A stretch of DNA of 64,000 bases from Erodium maritimum. Lineage: Eukaryota > Streptophyta > Magnoliopsida > Geraniales > Geraniaceae. Below are positions 20,101 to 31,492 of the stretch, one piece after another. The notes under the pieces were generated by a model that was not told the DNA's origin, did no database searches, and saw nothing but the letters and a program-made list of their open reading frames with translations. The translations under genes and the position numbers were made by a program. The stretch lies in contig OY997593.1 in the NCBI GenBank assembly GCA_963921825.1, forward strand, positions 69,362,039-69,426,038, written 5' to 3'. The number at the start of each line of letters is the position of its first letter. The stretch's first letter is position 1.

Positions 20101-20812
20101 CCTCTCGAGATGGACGACGCAGCGCCAAGATAACAACTACTACCAAATCGGTCTTCCTTATCAACTCTCCGGAGAGATCTGTCAATAAAGAGTTCCGACC
20201 GCACACGCCACCAGAGACAACAGCCACACCTACCGGATACATGAGAATTCGATAGAAGGACAAACAAAAACCTAACAAACATAATACAAGATAAACAACA
20301 AAATAACCAATGACGACAAAGGAACTACTCGCGACCGGCCTCCGATGTCTGGGCTCAGGATTGGGGTGAGGTGGACGGCGTCGACTGGTGCAGATCCGAT
20401 CCACTAGGTGCTTGTGCACGGGACTGGTCAGGTAAACACGAATAGCATGAGCATATCTGAACGGCTCCAACTGCGGTGTTTCGACGGAAGTTGGGTACAT
20501 ATCTGACCGTCTGCCCAGAAAAAGAGTGTGGCGAAGAGGCTCGTTCGGAGGTAGTCGGGTCGTGGTCGTGGTCGTTGGGATCTGACTCTAGAGGGGAACT
20601 ACTGTCTATCTACCTTCGTCGTCGCCGGTGAAAAAGGGTAGGGGGAGGTGGGCGGTGGCCGGCAGATCTGTAGGTCATGGCGATAGATCTGACCGTTGTG
20701 GGGGACGAAGTTGGCCGAACGGTGGAAGATCTGGTCGTGTGTGGGGTGGAGGGAGTTTAAACTGGCCGTGGGATGGTGGATTTGGCACAAACGGCTGGGG
20801 GTGGGTTTTTCC
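20101..20812. repeat. Segmental duplication, copy B, right part
   Basis: Continues the copy of 12663-13360 directly after the CACTA target duplication, with shared landmarks TCGGTCTTCCTTATCAACTC and ACGGCTCCAACTG. Up to about 20812 it matches copy A; beyond that only copy B continues with the LINE-like sequence. Confidence 0.8.
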
Positions 20813-21260
20813 AGAGGAAGGGGAGGGCCATGGCAGGATGAAGGGGGCGACCTAGACGGAGCAGGTCGCAGGAGGTGGATGAGTGACTGGCCGGTGACTG
20901 GGAGAGAAAGGGAGGGGATGAGAAGTCGGGGGTAGAGGGGAAGAGGAGCGACGGTAGGAGGCGGAGATGGCTGGGGGAGGTTCTAGATCTGGCCGGCGGG
21001 GCGAGGGGAACGGCGGTGGGAGGTTCTAGATCTGGCTGGAGGAGTGCCAACTCTAGCCAATAGGCAGCGGGACGCGGTGACGACGAATGATAGGTGCGAC
21101 CGGAGAAAGCGAGGAGCGTGGCGGAGAAGAGCCCCACCGAAAGCATCGTGGCCGGAGCCATAGTGGTCGCCGGTGGCGGCGGCAGCAACAAAAAATGAAG
21201 CTACGGTTTCAAGCTTCTCGGGAGAGAAGCACAGTAAAGAGAGAGAGGGCGCCTTTAACA
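20813..21260 (-). mobile_element. GC-rich LINE-like 5' part, present only in copy B
   Basis: GC-rich sequence continuing the minus-strand LINE-like relic. Frames on both strands are rich in Pro/Arg/Ser or Gly/Arg and look like untranslated 5' leader rather than protein. It ends near 21250, where ordinary AT-rich DNA resumes. Confidence 0.35.
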
Positions 21261-21850
21261 TGCTTGTTAAAGATCACTAAACTCACACTTTAATATTACT
21301 GATCCTGACCCGAGTTTTTGGTTCGTTTTCTGGTTCAATTCCGGTGGATGGGCACTCGACGGCAGAGGGTAGAGAAGGAATCAAGATGTTCATCTGTAAC
21401 CTTACATCTCACTCGATAAAGGATTGGACATCTTCTTTCCTTGGTCGATCAGTGTAGTTGCTGAAGGTGGAATTGATTGTTTGAACAAACTAAACATACA
21501 AGCTTTTTGGCTTTTTTTTTCAAATCTAGTAAAGTCGTCATTTTTATACAAATTGCAACAAAAAGACAAATTCAATGGAAGGCTACAAGCTGACAAAAAA
21601 TGAATACCCCAGGGGTATTTTTTTCGCAATTATTCCCGAGTTATATACTCCCTCAATCATAACTAAGTTCCCCTTTCGACGGTTTTTGCAAATATGGACA
21701 GTTTGATTGGTGCTTGACTTTCTCCAATGCTTTCCCATGTACCCTTTTCCTTGCCAACCAACAGCACTCTTACTTAACTTTTACAACGAATAGAAACTTG
21801 TTTTAGGACAGCTAAATTAATGGAGTGGACATTTCCTGTATTAGAATTTA

Positions 21851-23844
21851 TGGAAAATTTTAGTATAATACCCTGTCAAACATTAATTTCAGTATAATAT
21901 CCTCGAATAAATTTTTTACACTTTCATACCTAAATCAAACATTTAATTTCACTTTAGTACCCAACCGTTAACTTTCTGTTAGTTTGGATGGAAAAAGTTA
22001 AAAAGACCATAATACTCCTAACTATTACTCAAATTTTCAAACTCATGTCATTGGTTCAGAATTTGAAAATAAGTGAAATGACAATAATACCCTCCATTGT
22101 TAGGGTATTAAAATGAAAATTTCACTACTTCAAAAATAAATTCAGTTTTTATTTATGAAAATTATTTTTATTTTCAAAAATTCTGTTTTTATTTTTATAA
22201 ATTCATTTTTTATTTATAATTTTTTTTTCAAAAATTCCGATTTTAATTTAATTTTTTTAAAAAACCAGATTTTATTTTAAAAAATTAAAACTTATTTTAA
22301 AAAATCAATTTATATATAATTTATTTATTTATTTTTATTTTCGTGTTTATTATTTAAAAAATATATTTTTTTTCATCTTTTCATTATTGTTCAATCAATC
22401 CATTTTGTACTCTTTTCCAATGTTTTCTCAGCAACCTAATTTTTTTTTTCATCTTTTCATTACTGCCTAAATCAACCCATTTCCTACTCTTTCTCAGCAA
22501 CCAAACGGAGAAACTCCAATCAATTTCCAAACCCATCTCTTTTTTTCTCATGTTCCAATCAATTTCCAAACCCATTTCCAAACCCATCTCTTTTTTTTCT
22601 CATGTTTTCTCATCTACCAAATACCCAGAAACCCAAATCACAAACCCAGTATCAAAATTAAAACAGAAGAACAATTTCTCTAACCATTTTTATTATAAAA
22701 AAAAGCTCCATGTTCTTCTTCCTCAAAAGCACAGTGCCGACATATTTGAGTTGAGAAACAAGGTTGTAGTAGAAGCTCTCCAAAACTCCATGAATTTCGA
22801 GTTCTCCAGGTCTTAGCTCCCCACGAGTTCTCCAGGTCGCAGCTCCAACACACGACGTCTCCAAGTTCCAGATCTGTTCCAGACGCCTGGAAGAGGTCGA
22901 TGGAGAGGCGTGGTGAGAGCTCGTACACGAACACCTCGAAAGGCCCACCAGTCGACGCCGTTCCTGTGGCCGTTGCCGAAGACGAGTTCCGGCGCCAGGG
23001 AGTCGTGCGTCCGGACGCAGGGTCTTGAGATTTTTAGAAAAAAAAATTGGATTTGAATCTGAAATTTTTAGAAAAAGTGATGTTGGGCTCAGGTGATGAA
23101 TATAGATCTGTAATTAGGGAAAACAAGGGCATGAACCATTGAATTTATTTGGCAGATACACAAGTTGCAAGCTTGAAGTTGCAACTGAGATGGGGTTATG
23201 AGGTTGAAGAAACTGTTATGGCTTCTGGGTAGCCAACTGAAAAAAAAACGAATTAAATAAAATATGAATATATATTTTTTTATTAAAAAAATATATTTTT
23301 ATATTAAAATCTGAATTTATATATTTTTTTTTATTAAAATATGATTTTTTATATTTTTTTTATTAAAATCTGAGTTTATATATTTTTATATAAATAATAA
23401 GGAATTTTTAAAAAAAATAAAAATCATTTTTGTAAAGAAAATCGTTTTTTTTAAAATGATTTTTTAAAATAAAAACTGATTTTTTTTATAAAAAAAAATT
23501 GATTTTTATATATTTTTTAAATTAAAATATGGATTTTCAAAAAAACAATTGAATTTATTTTTAAAATAGTGAAATTTTCATTTTAATACCCTAACAATGG
23601 AGGGTATTATTGTCATTTCACTTATTTTCAAATTCCGAACCAATGACATGAGTTTGAAAAATTGAGTAATAGTTAGGGGTATTATGGTCTTTTTAACTTT
23701 TTCCATCCAAACTAACAGAAAGTTAACGGTTGGGTACTAAAGTGAAACTAAATGTTTGGTTTAGGTGTGAAAGTACAAAAAATTTATGCCAGCGTATTAT
23801 ACTGAAATTAAATATTTAGCAGGTTATTATATTGAAATTCTCCC
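21851..23844. mobile_element. Long-TIR (Mutator-like, Pack-MULE-type) element with captured host DNA
   Basis: Two arms of about 280 bp (21851-22132 and 23566-23844) are inverted copies of each other. They share words such as GTTAACTTTCTGTTAGTTTGG (reverse in the right arm), ACCATAATACCCCTAAC-like and CCTCCATTGTTAGGGTATT. The flanks TAGAATTTA and TTGATTTTA agree at 7 of 9 positions, a possible decayed 9-bp target duplication typical of Mutator-like elements. There is no transposase. The centre holds GC-rich exon-like sequence including a protein-kinase fragment, while the rest of the interior is homopolymer-rich AT DNA. Confidence 0.7.
22939..23010 (-). pseudogene. Captured AGC-VIII protein kinase fragment
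   Basis: Twenty-four codons on the minus strand read THDSLAPEL, then GNGHRNGVDWWAF. In plant AGC-VIII kinases (PINOID/WAG/D6PK group) this is the activation-loop end with the APE motif (subdomain VIII) followed by the invariant DWW of subdomain IX. The next residues VFVYEL, also expected, appear after a one-base shift, and the match then ends. The usual HEY before APE is HDS here. The fragment lies inside a long-TIR element and has no ORF of its own, so it is a transduplicated exon piece rather than a gene. Confidence 0.7.
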
Positions 23845-26064
23845 TTGATTTTAAGGTGTCTGGTCATACTTATGTTTTGATGGCCAATCAGATACAAGTG
23901 TTTTGTTTCTTTAACAGGAATGTGGGATCAAAATAAAACAACATAAATCAATGATATATGTGGCTTAAAACCAAAGAGGATAAGGTTAGCATCCTACCTT
24001 TTCAAGCTACATTGTATGTGTAGTGGAAGTTTGGAATTGAGAGAAACCAAAAGCAAAAACTCATGAAAAGGTGGATAGTTTAGGAGAAAATCCAAGTATT
24101 ACAAGCTGCTTAAACAACTAATTTAAATGGATCCAATGGAAAGTAGTTGGGAAAATTCGAGATCGGAGCTCCTCGCCCTGAACAGGCATAGAAGCAAGCT
24201 CCTCTTTCTGGACCCACATTGTAGCTAGATCGTAAACACCCATGTCGTAGCAACCAACATCGGTTCCTGGAAAACCTTCAAGATAGTCATCCAGGAAGTA
24301 AATGCAATTAGGTTTACACCACCCGGGTGTAGTAGCACCATCAACAATGACAGAAATCGAAGCATTCTGGCCCAAGAACAAGGCCTCCTCGCCCAAACAA
24401 TCCACCCTGCTCATCTCCTTACTAACCAAATCCACATTATACACGATAAACGACACCGTGTTATACAACATTGCATCCTTTTCGGAATCCAAATCTTCAT
24501 AGTTCCTCAAAATCATCCAAAAATCACCGGACACGAGCGACTCTACCAAGTATTTCTGTGAAATATGCTCCTCAGGCGGACTCGATATCCTCAAGGCCTT
24601 GTTCAGTGTTGTCTCCAACTCCTTTAACATTTTCCAAATTGTCGGCGGTGTAGAACCTGCGAGTTACATCGTAAAACATCGTCAGGCGCGGCCCGACCAC
24701 TAAGCGAGTTAGGCAGAGGCCTAAGGCCTCTAGTAGGAGAATGCCCCAAATTTCTAACATGATAAGGGCCTATCACTAAGCCCAAAAAAATCCTGTGAAG
24801 AATAAAAAATCTATTTCTGCTAAAACATGCTGACTCTTCCTCTCCAATTGAATTTATTCTTCCCTAGAACACCTTTCCTCTCCCCAAAACACAATCATAA
24901 TTGTTTCTCTTCCCAACTAAATTTCTAGTTCCCAAATCCATTAGGAAGCTTTTTTCCTACTCCCAAATCAAGTATAAATATGAATGAAATTTCAGGTTTA
25001 GATTCATCATTCATCGCAAAATTTTCTATTTCACTGGATATCTATCTACAATATATGAATTCTTCCATCTCAATCCACTTTTTTCGTTGTTATTTTTCGT
25101 TGTGTGGAGAACGGAGACAACTATTTTTCAATTTTTTTTCTTTATTTCTTCCATGTCATCTGAGAACGGCGATGAGAAAAAGAAAGGAAAAGGAGAGTTT
25201 ATACTATCCCAGGTTAGTGAATTAGCATTTAATAGTTTCTATTAATATTTTTTTGTCTCTCAGTACACATGCAAAACGTTTATTCAAGGATACATACGAT
25301 TTTGTTTCTTAAAAACATATGATTGTGAACACGAGGAATATATTGTTTTGTTAAAAAGTTTTGATTTAATTGTGCTAAAAATGTTATAAGCATCATAAAT
25401 CAAAGTGAATTAATTATATGTGCAAAATCTAGAATACACAAGATTATTATAAAACGATCAACTTATAAAACCCATTTGGCATAAGATTGTTAAAATTAAC
25501 ACTGTTTTTTTGTTGTTATCAACCAACCCTATGTTTTCGCAATTTAAAAATTGTTTTAAAAGTTTTTTTTTATATGATCACACGATGAATGGTCACATAT
25601 TTTTGTATGTTTCTACTGTAGATAGTGTTTTTATATGCTCGTGTGATGAATCTATTAAGTGCCAAATCTGTTTTTCAGTTTTTCAGTCATCTCAATGGTG
25701 GACATAAAAAAAGGTACACAATGGAGCAACATGTACAAAGCTTAGACAAAAGGGAGAGGGAAATCAAGAACTAGATATAGTTATGGATAAACTTGTTTAA
25801 TGTATTATATATTGTATATTATATACTGAGATATAATTTTAATATTTGATATATGGTGAATTACTATAGTAATATTTATATGTACTTAAGAGAAAAAATC
25901 AAATAGAAACGACTCTTTAACGTAAAAACTGTGTAAACCAATCCAAGCCATTCATTTTAAGAATGGATGGATGAGATACAATTGAGTGGTTGACTTGTTG
26001 ACTGCAAAAAAACAGCACTTTTTAGTAAGGGCTAAGGGCTTTTTAGTAAAACCATCATATATTT

Positions 26065-27230
26065 TTTTTACCAATTAACTAATTTAATTTTTCCCGCTTC
26101 GTTTGAACTCCGATTGTCTTCAAACTTGCACCATTAGTTTTGTTTTTTCAAGGGATTTCTATCAACATCAGTCATGAATATATTTTGAAGCACGAAAAAA
26201 AATATTTTTGGGGTTGATTTTTTTTTAAAAAGTTAAGTCTGGGTAATTTTTATCAACACTATACACTGGGTTTATCAACACTATACACTGGATTTATCAA
26301 CACGATACACTGGATTTATCACCTCATTTTCCAAAATCGAACACGATTTTTATCACATCAGCACATGTTTTTTTATGAACACTAAGCACTAGTTTTATCA
26401 ACACTAAACACTATGTTTATCATTAAATTACATGTGTTTTTATCATCCCATCACATGTTTTTTTTATCAACACTAAACTCTAGGTTATCACCCTTATTTC
26501 GGGGCTGATTTTAGAAAAAGTTAAGTATGGGTAATTTTTATCAACATTATACACTGGGTTTATCAACACTATACACTGGATTTATCAACACTGAACACTA
26601 GTTTTATCACCTCATTTTCCAAAATCGAACATGATTTTTATTACATCATCACATGTTTTTTTATGAACACTAAGCACTAGTTTTATCAACACTAAACACT
26701 ATGTTTATCATTAAATTACATGTGTTTTTATCATCCCATCACATGTTTTTTTATCAACACTAAACTCTAGGTCATCACCCTTATTTCGGGGCTGATTTTT
26801 TAAAAAAAAATTAAGTCTGGGTAATTTTTATCAACACTATACACTGTGTTTATCAACACTATAAACTGGGTTTATCAACACTGAACACTAGTTTTATCAC
26901 CTCATTTTCCAAAATCGAACATGATTTTTATCACATCATCACATGTTTTTATGAACACTAAGCACTAGTTTTATCAACACTAAACACTATTTAGCACTAG
27001 TTTGATACCCCGATATAAAAAAAATTATTAGTGAAGATTTATCAACACTAAACATTGTTTTTATCACCCCCAATATAAATTTTTATTTTCGTGCTTCAAA
27101 ATATATTCATGACTGATCTTGATTTAAAGCCCTTGGAAAAAGAAAAATATTGGCGCAAGTTTGAAGCTAATCGGAGTTCAAACGAATCAGGAAATATTAA
27201 ATTAGTGAATTGGTTAAGAAAAAAATGAAC
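26065..27230. mobile_element. Fold-back element nested in the hAT
   Basis: Two inverted arms of about 155 bp (26065-26220 and 27068-27228) share CGTTTGAACTCCGATT, CAAACTTGC and TCATGAATATATTTTGAAGC in opposite orientation. The space between is filled entirely by tandem repeats. Long inverted repeats around a satellite-like core are the structure of plant fold-back elements. No transposase or clear target duplication is seen. Confidence 0.7.
26210..27050 (+). repeat. Two-level tandem array inside the fold-back element
   Basis: Higher-order units of about 290 bp begin with GGGG(T/C)TGATTTT at 26210, 26501 and 26788 (the third is shorter). Each unit is built of short sub-repeats of the form TTTATCAACACTATACACTGG with variants (CTGAACACTAG, CTAAACACTATG). 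Confidence 0.88.
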
Positions 27231-28089
27231 ACTTGTCCACATGGCACCATGCTATTACAATTATGTCCTTGCTTGTGTGAGAGATGATGAAAGTGGTGTG
27301 AGTTTTTGTGGAATTTGGGGTGATGATGTGATATTATGGTGAATGTTGGATCTAAGCATGTGTGGCTAGGATTGATTCACACAGTTTTTAGGATAAAAGG
27401 AGTTTCGATTAAATTTCTCCTCATGTACTTAAATAATTAGTAAAATAAGGCTTGCAATGTTCCCTCTGTTTTGTTGTATTTTTATTTATCGTATCGATAA
27501 GGTTGTTTAAGTGCGAAAAAATTATTGTCTTCTTTATATTAAGGCCCCTTTTTATTTTTTGCCTAAAGGCCACTGAATTGAAAGGGCCGGCCCTGAACAT
27601 CGTATTGCTTGGAGTAGGTGTACATCTCATCCTAGCCTATATCCTAGCCGTCCATTTTGGGATCATCGCCGTTGAGTTGGGATGTAAGAAGGTTCTTAAC
27701 GGTGAATTGCGTAGGATCGAGATAATCCGATGGTCAGAAGCCAGCCATTGGCGGCGCTGCAGATCCAACAGTCGTGAAGCTCCGGGAGGTGGATGGTGCG
27801 ACTCTGTTGGGTGTGGATGTTGAGCAAGGTGCGAGAACGTGGGACTTGTCTGTCAGCGATGAGCATCCAAGGGACTGATCGGCGGCGCGTGTTGAGAACG
27901 TGTTGGGCGGCGAGTTTCCACGCCGAACAAACTACTTGGCACCGGACAACATCGGGACTATGACACTCTAATCGATCTATGATTAGATCGATCAGACCCT
28001 CCGGAAGATCCGACCAATCCGTAACTGCAGCCATAGTTCAATCTAAGTTGTAAGGTCTTGCTTCTACGAAGGGTTATATATATAGGATA

Positions 28090-29760
28090 GTAGGAAACTG
28101 ATTGTGACCGTAGGATTGAAACTCATCCAAGGGTTATCATTTTTTAGTAACTAAATATTATATATATTATATTTATTTAATAATAAAAGGGAAAACAGGA
28201 AATATAGAATTTCTCTTTTATGTACAACACAAACCACCCTCCCTAATTGGCGCAAGCTGAATTATGGATCTTATTTCTAGAACCGCCAGCACCATTGGTA
28301 AATGAAGCATTTCGCCGATCTGTAAACCCGAAGCCAGTCGTCGCCGCAATTCGTTTGGTCTTCTCAGTCATCGAGAAGGTGAGAGATAGGTCGTGTGCGA
28401 GAGCGTGGCAAAATGTGGGTTAGGTCAGTCAAGTACATGAGTTTTGTTTTTTATAAATGATAATGGTTCAAGTGTTACATCTTGAATTTGATTCACGTTA
28501 TTAATATATTTTGTTTAGTATTTTCAAAACATAAAAAATGCACAAGCGTTTACTAATTGAGTTGATAAAGTGACATTGGATCGTGTTTTAAAAATTGTAT
28601 GATACTTTTAGTTTATTAGAATGTTTATGTTATATATATCTAATGTTTGATATTATTAATATTTTTATATAGTATAATATAACATTTGATAATATATAAA
28701 TAATAATAATAATGAAAATAATAATCTAATTAACCTTCGAATAATCTCTGATTAATCAATGACTAGTGTCTAAGATCATTTCGTGTCTGACTAGCGCTTA
28801 ATATTTTTTACAACCTTACTTGTGTGACCGATGATTCCTAATATCTACAAGTGGTAGATTTGTTTGCTATCATCTTGTGCCAATTTAAAGAGAAGCATCT
28901 ACACGTGATGTTTGGCTGGTTTTGAGGAACTTTGATTGGTTGGAATGAGATGATGATACGGTGGAATTAGAGCTTGTACAACGCACGACCCATATATGCA
29001 ACCCATGAGTCCCTGTACAGTTTTTCCCTGGTCCTCTATCTTAATGGTCAGGTTTTTCGGTCTCGGGTGAGTTTGGTGGTCACCGCAGCAGGCCAAGACA
29101 AAACCCGAAAGGGCTCTTAGAACCTTGTATATCCTTAATTGTGCTAATTCTCGTAATTGTGTGCTGTTCTCCTGGTTGTCTTAGGAGTTTATTTAAACTT
29201 AGTATGTCAAGACCCTTGTCAATTGATTGGGGTCTCAGTTTTAGTCTCAACTTTATTTTGAGTGTGTTTCCGTTAGAGTGTATTGTCGTTTATACTGACG
29301 CTTACTGATGAATAGGCATAACCTTTATTAAAAAAACGGATATTATAAAATTGCGCCAATCAACTCCAAAGGAGAATTGTTCATCGTCGTGTGCACGCAC
29401 AACCAGAACAAGGCCCAATTTTGTCTGGCCCAGCCCGGTTTTCCTGATGTCTCGACCAACAACCATTAAATATCCAGCACTTATGAAACCGGTTGAAACA
29501 GACTATACCAGCACGAAGCCACGAAATATTTGGCAACGGGATGACTCGGCGCAAGGCCAGGGGAGAAATCAAAGAACCGTCTCTTCCTTGACCGGTTGTC
29601 GATTTTGGGTATCCAAAAACATGATAAAACCAATATCAACCTTCAGTTTTTGAGTTAAGTCGGAGCTTAACACTAAGCAATACCTTTTGTCTTTGAATTT
29701 ATGGTGCATGTGTTGTTGTCATTTTCTTCTTGTACTACTATCTTGTTTGTACAGCCTCAC
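28090..29760. other. No supportable gene
   Basis: AT-rich intergenic DNA with a (TAA)n-like patch near 28695-28715. Short frames at 28899-29096 (-) and 29351-29653 (+) match nothing I know. I see no element ends. Confidence 0.35.
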
Positions 29761-29769
29761 TACTATATG

Positions 29770-29945
29770 CATCACGTATCGAATCGTGAATTGAACGCAC
29801 ATCATGTCCCGAATCGCGAATCATGATTTAATGAATCGCGAATTGTGATTCGCACGATGTGGTGTGTGTGAGTCGCGACTCGCGATTCGCACGCCAAACC
29901 GCGACTCACAATTGTGAGTCGCTGGTTCGCAAATCGCGTTGCGCC
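29770..29945. repeat. Cluster of short palindromic ATTCGCGAAT-like words
   Basis: Variants of GAATCGCGAATT, GTGATTCGCAC and GAGTCGCGACTCGCG recur about eight to ten times in both orientations over 175 bp, directly upstream of the PIF/Harbinger-like pseudogene. They could be subterminal transposase-binding repeats of that element. Confidence 0.6.
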
Positions 29946-30149
29946 AATCAGGCGATGACACGTGGCTCGACAGCGGGAAAAAATCGGATCGTTGCCCTCA
30001 ACAGTCTGATAACTGTAAAAAAAATTATAATTAAAATAAACACACACAAAAATCCCGCCTATAAATACCCCTTACTCCATTCATCAGACGACCAATATTT
30101 CTCTCCAATTTCCGACTCACAATCCCAAAATTCTCACCCATATTTCGAT

Positions 30150-31190
30150 CAAAAATGCCCGACGACGAGGCTTAGATCAGGGAGGAGCTGGAAGCCAATC
30201 ATTGTGCAATGGAGCAACGAAACCGACGAAGGACTGACAAAATGATACATAGAGGAATGTCAAGGATCGACACATGGAACGAAGGATCGAAAGCGGGGAA
30301 CCTTCCCGACGATAGATTGATAGAGGCCGTGTCGAAGCCCACAACCGACTGATGCAGGATTATTTCGTCGAGAACCCAACATATGGCCCTGATATGTTTA
30401 GACATCGATTCTGTATGTCCCAACGACTCTTTCAACGGGTGATGGAAGTTGTAGCGGAGCACGATGATTACTTCGTTTAGAAGTCGGACGGTGTAGGACG
30501 CATGGGGTTATCAACGCACCAGAAATGCAGTGTTGCGTTACAAATGCTAGCGTATGGGTGCTCGGTCGATTCATTGGATGAAACCTTACGTATTGGGGTA
30601 ATTACGATACTCGAATGTGTAAAATGGTTTTGCAAGGATGTTGTTGAGGTTTTCATGGAAGAATACGAGTGTAAACCAACACCGGAGGACAGGACCCGAT
30701 TACTCGAATCGAGGTACAACCGAGGATTCCCCGGAATGATTGGGAGTCTTGAATGCATGCATTGGGAGTGGAAAAATTGCCCAACCGCATTGGAAGGAGC
30801 CTATGGACGGGGAGACCACCATGAGGATACAACCGTTATGCTGGAATCTGTAGCGTCCCGTGATTTGTAGATTTGGAATTCGTTTTTCGGTATGCCTGGC
30901 TCGAACAATGACATCGACGTCCTTAACGTAGACCAATTATTCAAGGACGCTTTTCATGACCGTGACTTAGCCGTGGAGTACGAGATCAAGGCCATCGGCA
31001 CGACCGACCTTATTATTTGGTTAAAAACATTTACCCATCATGGAGTCGGTTCGTGAAGTCGATTCGCCATCCCCGTACTCGCAAACACAAATTGTTGGCT
31101 AAATGCCAAGAAGGTGCTCGGAAAGATATTGGATGAGATTTTGGAATCCTCCAAGCAAGGTGGCACATAATTTCCCGGCCCACTCGGGTT
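30150..31190 (+). pseudogene. PIF/Harbinger-type transposase ('plant transposon protein') pseudogene
   Basis: Read with frameshifts, the plus strand gives the plant PIF/Harbinger transposase: FRHRFCMSQRLFQRVMEVV, LQMLAYG.SVDSLDETLRIG, and FPGMIGSLECMHWEWKNCPT (carrying the first catalytic region, G.LECMH where active copies have a GSIDCMHW-type D). Then come LESVAS.DLWIWNSFFGMPG and SNNDIDVLN (second D region), and finally KCQEGARKDI. Stop codons at 30478 and 30868 and further shifts near 31020 make it inactive. Intact proteins of this family have about 400-450 residues, and most of that length can be followed here. Confidence 0.8.
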
Positions 31191-31312
31191 TGGAGGAGGA
31201 TGACTTCAATACGACACTATCGGGGAAACAACTTTGGAATCTGGTGACGGATGAGGGAAGTCTGGTGATGCGGGTCCTGAAGGCCCGTTATTTTCCATTA
31301 CATCTGCACCAG
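31190..31312 (+). pseudogene. LINE reverse-transcriptase C-terminal fragment
   Basis: The frame reads DDFNTTLSGKQLWNLVTDEG, then SLVMRVLKARYFP. This matches the FN.ALL.KQ.WRL....SLV.RVLKA.YFP segment just before the zf-RVT domain of plant LINE polymerases. It abuts the PIF-like pseudogene, and the join lies near 31180. Confidence 0.6.
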
Positions 31313-31492
31313 ATGTTGTTAAAGGTCCCAACTATAGCTTAATTTAACAGAATATTCACCTGTATTTAAAAATACTAGTTACGTTTACAGTTCAATTTTT
31401 TTTTATGTAGTTAACTTTAAAAATTATGTATATTTAAGATATATGTTAATAATAGTAAATATTTAAAAGGCTTAATAACAAAGATTTAAGAT

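Larger units (their letters stand above)
24683..27595. mobile_element. hAT transposon, non-autonomous, with exact 8-bp TSD
   Basis: The ends are CAGGCGCGGCCC and, reversed, CAGGGCCGGCCC (10 of 12 match), flanked by the identical 8-bp duplication AACATCGT at 24675-24682 and 27596-27603. Subterminal GGCCTAAGGCC and GCCTAAAGGCC words are typical of this plant hAT group. The 2,913-bp interior has no transposase; it carries only short AT-rich frames and a large fold-back element (about 26065-27230). It interrupts the F-box/DUF295 pseudogene. Confidence 0.93.
24118..28034 (-). pseudogene. F-box/DUF295 gene split by a hAT element
   Basis: The N-terminal part (28034 to about 27604) starts with ATG and an F-box, SDLPEGLIDLIIDRL and CQVVCSAW, followed by SRTIHLPEL and ANGWLLTI, as in SKIP23/DUF295 F-box proteins. 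It then shifts frame near 27700. After the hAT insertion (24683-27595) the remaining part resumes on the same strand and includes the DUF295 C-terminus: VDCLGEEALFLGQNAS, CIYFLDD and GVYDLATM. That part ends WIHLN at 24118. Several frameshifts exist besides the insertion. Intact members are substrate adaptors of SCF ubiquitin ligases; this one is dead. Confidence 0.85.

Noticed and set aside
29757-29775. CACTACTAT as the end of another CACTA element
   Set aside because: No inverted partner, no 3-bp duplication and no CTTGGCTGACGG subterminal repeats nearby.
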